Shown here: positions 15,989 through 17,661 of the stretch, piece after piece | Position numbering within the stretch: position 1 is the stretch's first letter | How the letters are laid out: each line of letters opens with the position of its first letter | Assembly (NCBI GenBank): GCA_964652755.1 | Contig: CAZZBP010000045.1 | Span: 1 to 17,661, forward strand | DNA: 17,661 nt | Direction of reading: 5' to 3' | Source: UBA11795 sp964652755 | GTDB lineage: Bacteria; Chloroflexota; Dehalococcoidia; Lucifugimonadales; UBA826 | The notes under the pieces: generated by a model | The model's database searches: none | What the model was told of the DNA's origin: nothing | The model's input: only the letters and a program-made list of their open reading frames with translations | Made by a program: the position numbers and the translations under genes

Positions 15989-16171
15989 GGAGACGCAACG
16001 GATTCTGGCAGGTTCTGGCGATTGCCTACCTAAAATGCTGATTCCATCGTTTTGGCAGGTGGGATTCCAGACGGCAACCACTTTTGTCTTTCGTTTACAA
16101 AACCCACGTTCGAACACCTTGATGAGGCCGGCAGGAGGCTTCACAGGGAATTCGAAAAGATTGTCGATTGA
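15989..16171 (+). pseudogene. possible C-terminal remnant of a class I-type aminotransferase
   Basis: One frame ending at TGA 16169-16171 reads, after an in-frame TAA at 16031-16033, NADSIVLAGG then PDGNHFCLSF, then LDEAGRRLHREFEKI. This matches the shape of the C-terminus of MocR/2-aminoadipate-type PLP aminotransferases, where a G-G-F-F-W-x-x-L-P strand is followed by R-L-S-F and a helix L-E-E-G-I-R-R-L. The bases before the TAA read SGRFWRLPT, which could be the first strand. About ten residues seem missing between the parts, and no N-terminal domain can be found upstream. It would be the tail of a deleted gene. The match rests on memory of the family pattern, so the call is tentative. Confidence 0.3.
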
Positions 16172-16223
16172 ATAAAACCGGGCCCTGTCAGCGGACATGG
16201 GCACTTTTAAAAAGGGGTCTAAA

Positions 16224-17339
16224 TTGATAATTGGCGTACCAAAAGAAATAAAAGCTGATGAAAACCGTGTGTCTCTACCACCTGATAAAGTGGAGATTCT
16301 TGTCGGTGAAGGCCACAAAGTTCTGGTTCAGTCGACCGCGGGGTCTGGTGCAGGATTTAGCGACGAAGTATATCTTCACAGTGCTGGGGCCACCATAGTA
16401 TATGATGCCGAAGAAATTTACGGGGAATCAGAACTCATAGTCAAAGTGAAAGAGCCCCAATCCTCTGAATTCAGCAGTATCCAGGACGGACAAACCATCT
16501 TTACCTACCTTCATTTGGCGGCTGAACCCACCTTGGTGGATTGCCTTATAGAAAAGGGGGTAACAGGTATTGCCTATGAGACAGTAGAAGACCAGAGCAA
16601 CAGACTTTGCCTACTTCAACCGATGAGTGAAATAGCAGGGAGATTGGTCCCCCAGATTGCTGCCAGATTGCTGACCAATCTAGAAGGAGGAATCGGTAAG
16701 TTACTGGGAGGATTACCAGGCTCGGGAAATTGCAGAGCATTTATCCTTGGTGGGGGATCCGTTGGGCTTAACGCTGCTGTGACATTGGCGGGTGCGGGAG
16801 CCGATGTGACAGTCGCGGACATCGACTTGAATCGACTTCGTGAAATTGACATTCTTACACGGGGAGCTATAAAAACAATCTATCCTACTCCTTCTACCAT
16901 TTACGATCAGGTGGGCCAGTCCGATGTCGTGGTTGGAGCTGTGCTTGTTGCCGGCGCGAAAGCTCCGAAATTGATTAGTCGTAAAATGGTCGATAACATG
17001 AATCCAGGCGCTGTTTTAATCGATGTGGCCATTGATCAGGGGGGATGCGTGGAAGGTATTCGTCCTACCTCGCATGAATCTCCCGCGTACACGGAAAACG
17101 ATGTACTTCATTATGCTGTGACCAATATGCCGGGAATAGTGGGCAATATGGCCAGTACATCTCTTTCAAATGCGACTTTACCTTACGTTAAGATCCTCGC
17201 GAATGAGGGAGTGCATCAGGCAATTAAGCACAACTCAGGGCTAGCCCAAGGAGTAAATACTTTCAAAGGGGTAATTACCTATAAATCACTTTCAGAAAGC
17301 CTCGAAACGAATTACTCAGAATTAACGGATCTTCTCTAA
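16224..17339 (+). CDS. ald: alanine dehydrogenase
   Basis: NAD-dependent L-alanine dehydrogenase: L-alanine + NAD+ + H2O to pyruvate + NH4+ + NADH. Counting from TTG 16224, the 371 residues match the family's usual length. Seen: IIGVPKEIKADENR with substrate-binding Arg15, Lys76 in VKVKEP, His97 in TYLHLAAEP, the NAD-binding GGGSVG at 177-182 followed by Asp at 199 or 201 at the end of the second strand, and catalytic Asp271 in AIDQGGC. I prefer TTG 16224 to the in-frame ATG 16197 because AGGGG at 16213-16217 is correctly spaced for it, and because the family starts directly with M-I-I-G-V-P-K-E; the ATG has no ribosome site. It is preceded by a long leader with a good promoter and followed by a T-rich stretch with no clear stem. 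It probably works in the cytoplasm, taking alanine from transamination or peptides as a carbon and ammonia source. Confidence 0.94.
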   Translation: MIIGVPKEIKADENRVSLPPDKVEILVGEGHKVLVQSTAGSGAGFSDEVYLHSAGATIVYDAEEIYGESELIVKVKEPQSSEFSSIQDGQTIFTYLHLAAEPTLVDCLIEKGVTGIAYETVEDQSNRLCLLQPMSEIAGRLVPQIAARLLTNLEGGIGKLLGGLPGSGNCRAFILGGGSVGLNAAVTLAGAGADVTVADIDLNRLREIDILTRGAIKTIYPTPSTIYDQVGQSDVVVGAVLVAGAKAPKLISRKMVDNMNPGAVLIDVAIDQGGCVEGIRPTSHESPAYTENDVLHYAVTNMPGIVGNMASTSLSNATLPYVKILANEGVHQAIKHNSGLAQGVNTFKGVITYKSLSESLETNYSELTDLL

Positions 17340-17661
17340 TTTTCTTCTTTTTTTTTAAATAGGGAATTATCATTCAATAGCCGGATGGGCCCCCTGCACT
17401 AGTTAGTTTGACACAGGGGAAGATAGAAATGAATCCTTCTCTCACGGATCGGGATTTCGTAAACAAGAATTAGTCAACCCACGGCCAGAAGTGACCTCCC
17501 ATAGGGAGTGTTACCGTAAAGTGTGGAGATTAAACAGCGCTGTGATGTCCGTCCAAAGATTCATATTGGAGGTCTATGGCCCGCTACAATCGTGGTAAGG
17601 ACTACAGTATTTCTAAAAGCTGAGGTGGAGGTGGCTTAGGTCTCAGGACTGTTTTCCGATT
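17340..17661. other. right-end stretch with no convincing gene
   Basis: A T-tract (about 17349-17356) follows alanine dehydrogenase and may help end its transcript, though no GC stem precedes it. CTCCC/GGGAG around ATA (17496-17508) is a small hairpin. Three tiny frames with some ribosome-site support or length occur: ATG 17429 (14 codons, AGGGGA upstream), GTG 17523 (38 codons), and ATG 17576 (15 codons, TTGGAGG upstream, then open to the window end after a TGA). None resembles a known protein. Confidence 0.5.

Larger units (their letters stand above)
15525..16223. other. non-coding stretch between SDR and alanine dehydrogenase
   Basis: About 700 bases separate the divergent SDR and alanine dehydrogenase. 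They hold a minus-strand promoter (15576-15604), a plus-strand promoter (15810-15838) and a possible aminotransferase remnant (about 15989-16171). TGGCAGGT occurs twice (16006-16013 and 16053-16060). I see no riboswitch class I recognise and no tRNA. Short frames exist, but none has a good ribosome site. Confidence 0.55.

Noticed and set aside
16101..16118. GTTCGAAC as a tRNA T-loop
   Set aside because: The flanks do not form a T-stem and nothing around it fits a cloverleaf; it lies in the aminotransferase-like fragment.
15965..16318. 117-codon minus-strand frame overlapping the alanine dehydrogenase start
   Set aside because: It is antisense to the conserved ald N-terminus and resembles no known family.
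17576..17661. Start of a new gene at ATG 17576
   Set aside because: It has a good ribosome site but stops after 15 codons. The continuation after the TGA reaches the window end without a recognisable motif.
1..17661. CRISPR arrays, insertion sequences, phage or integrase genes
   Set aside because: No regularly spaced repeats, terminal inverted repeats, transposase or integrase motifs were seen on either strand.

Overview
The window comes from a bacterial chromosome, probably a metagenome or single-cell scaffold, because two 10-N runs lie inside genes. Base composition is moderate (I estimate GC in the mid-40s by eye). GTG and TTG starts are common, and several genes have clear Shine-Dalgarno sites. 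The gene mix is peptide-type ABC permeases, sugar-lactone/FAD oxidases, a copper amine oxidase, a class III aminotransferase, an SDR, an amidase and alanine dehydrogenase. This recalls uncultivated heterotrophic marine bacteria such as SAR202-type Chloroflexota, but no phylogenetic marker is present, so this is a weak guess.

Layout. 1-1124: the end of a DppB-type permease, then a DppC-type permease broken by one in-frame TGA. 1217-9764: six plus-strand genes, mostly closely spaced. They are a TPR lipoprotein, a covalent-FAD lactone-oxidase-type enzyme, a copper amine oxidase (gap inside), a secreted or lipoprotein zinc protease, a second FAD oxidase paralogous to the first (gap inside), and an APH-type kinase. 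10029-11399: a minus-strand class III aminotransferase. 11400-11924: a non-coding stretch with an orphan terminator-like hairpin and a promoter carrying a palindrome. 11925-12842: a second permease gene (DppB type), broken by one in-frame TAA. 13044-14668: a GatC-like small protein and a GatA-type amidase, evidently an operon. 14817-15524: a minus-strand SDR with a well-formed promoter. 15525-16223: a non-coding stretch holding divergent promoters and what may be the 3' end of a decayed aminotransferase. 16224-17339: alanine dehydrogenase. The last 320 bases show nothing convincing.

How the genes may work together (inference). The enzymes suit scavenging of organic nitrogen. The amine oxidase releases ammonia, H2O2 and an aldehyde from primary amines. 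The omega-type aminotransferase moves amino groups, usually to pyruvate, giving alanine. The amidase releases ammonia. Alanine dehydrogenase returns alanine to pyruvate and ammonia. Two flavoprotein oxidases bracket the amine oxidase and protease, which makes 1217-9764 the most unusual part of the window. Both permease genes whose interiors are visible carry a nonsense codon. Elsewhere TGA is used as an ordinary stop, so decay or sequence error is more likely than an altered genetic code.
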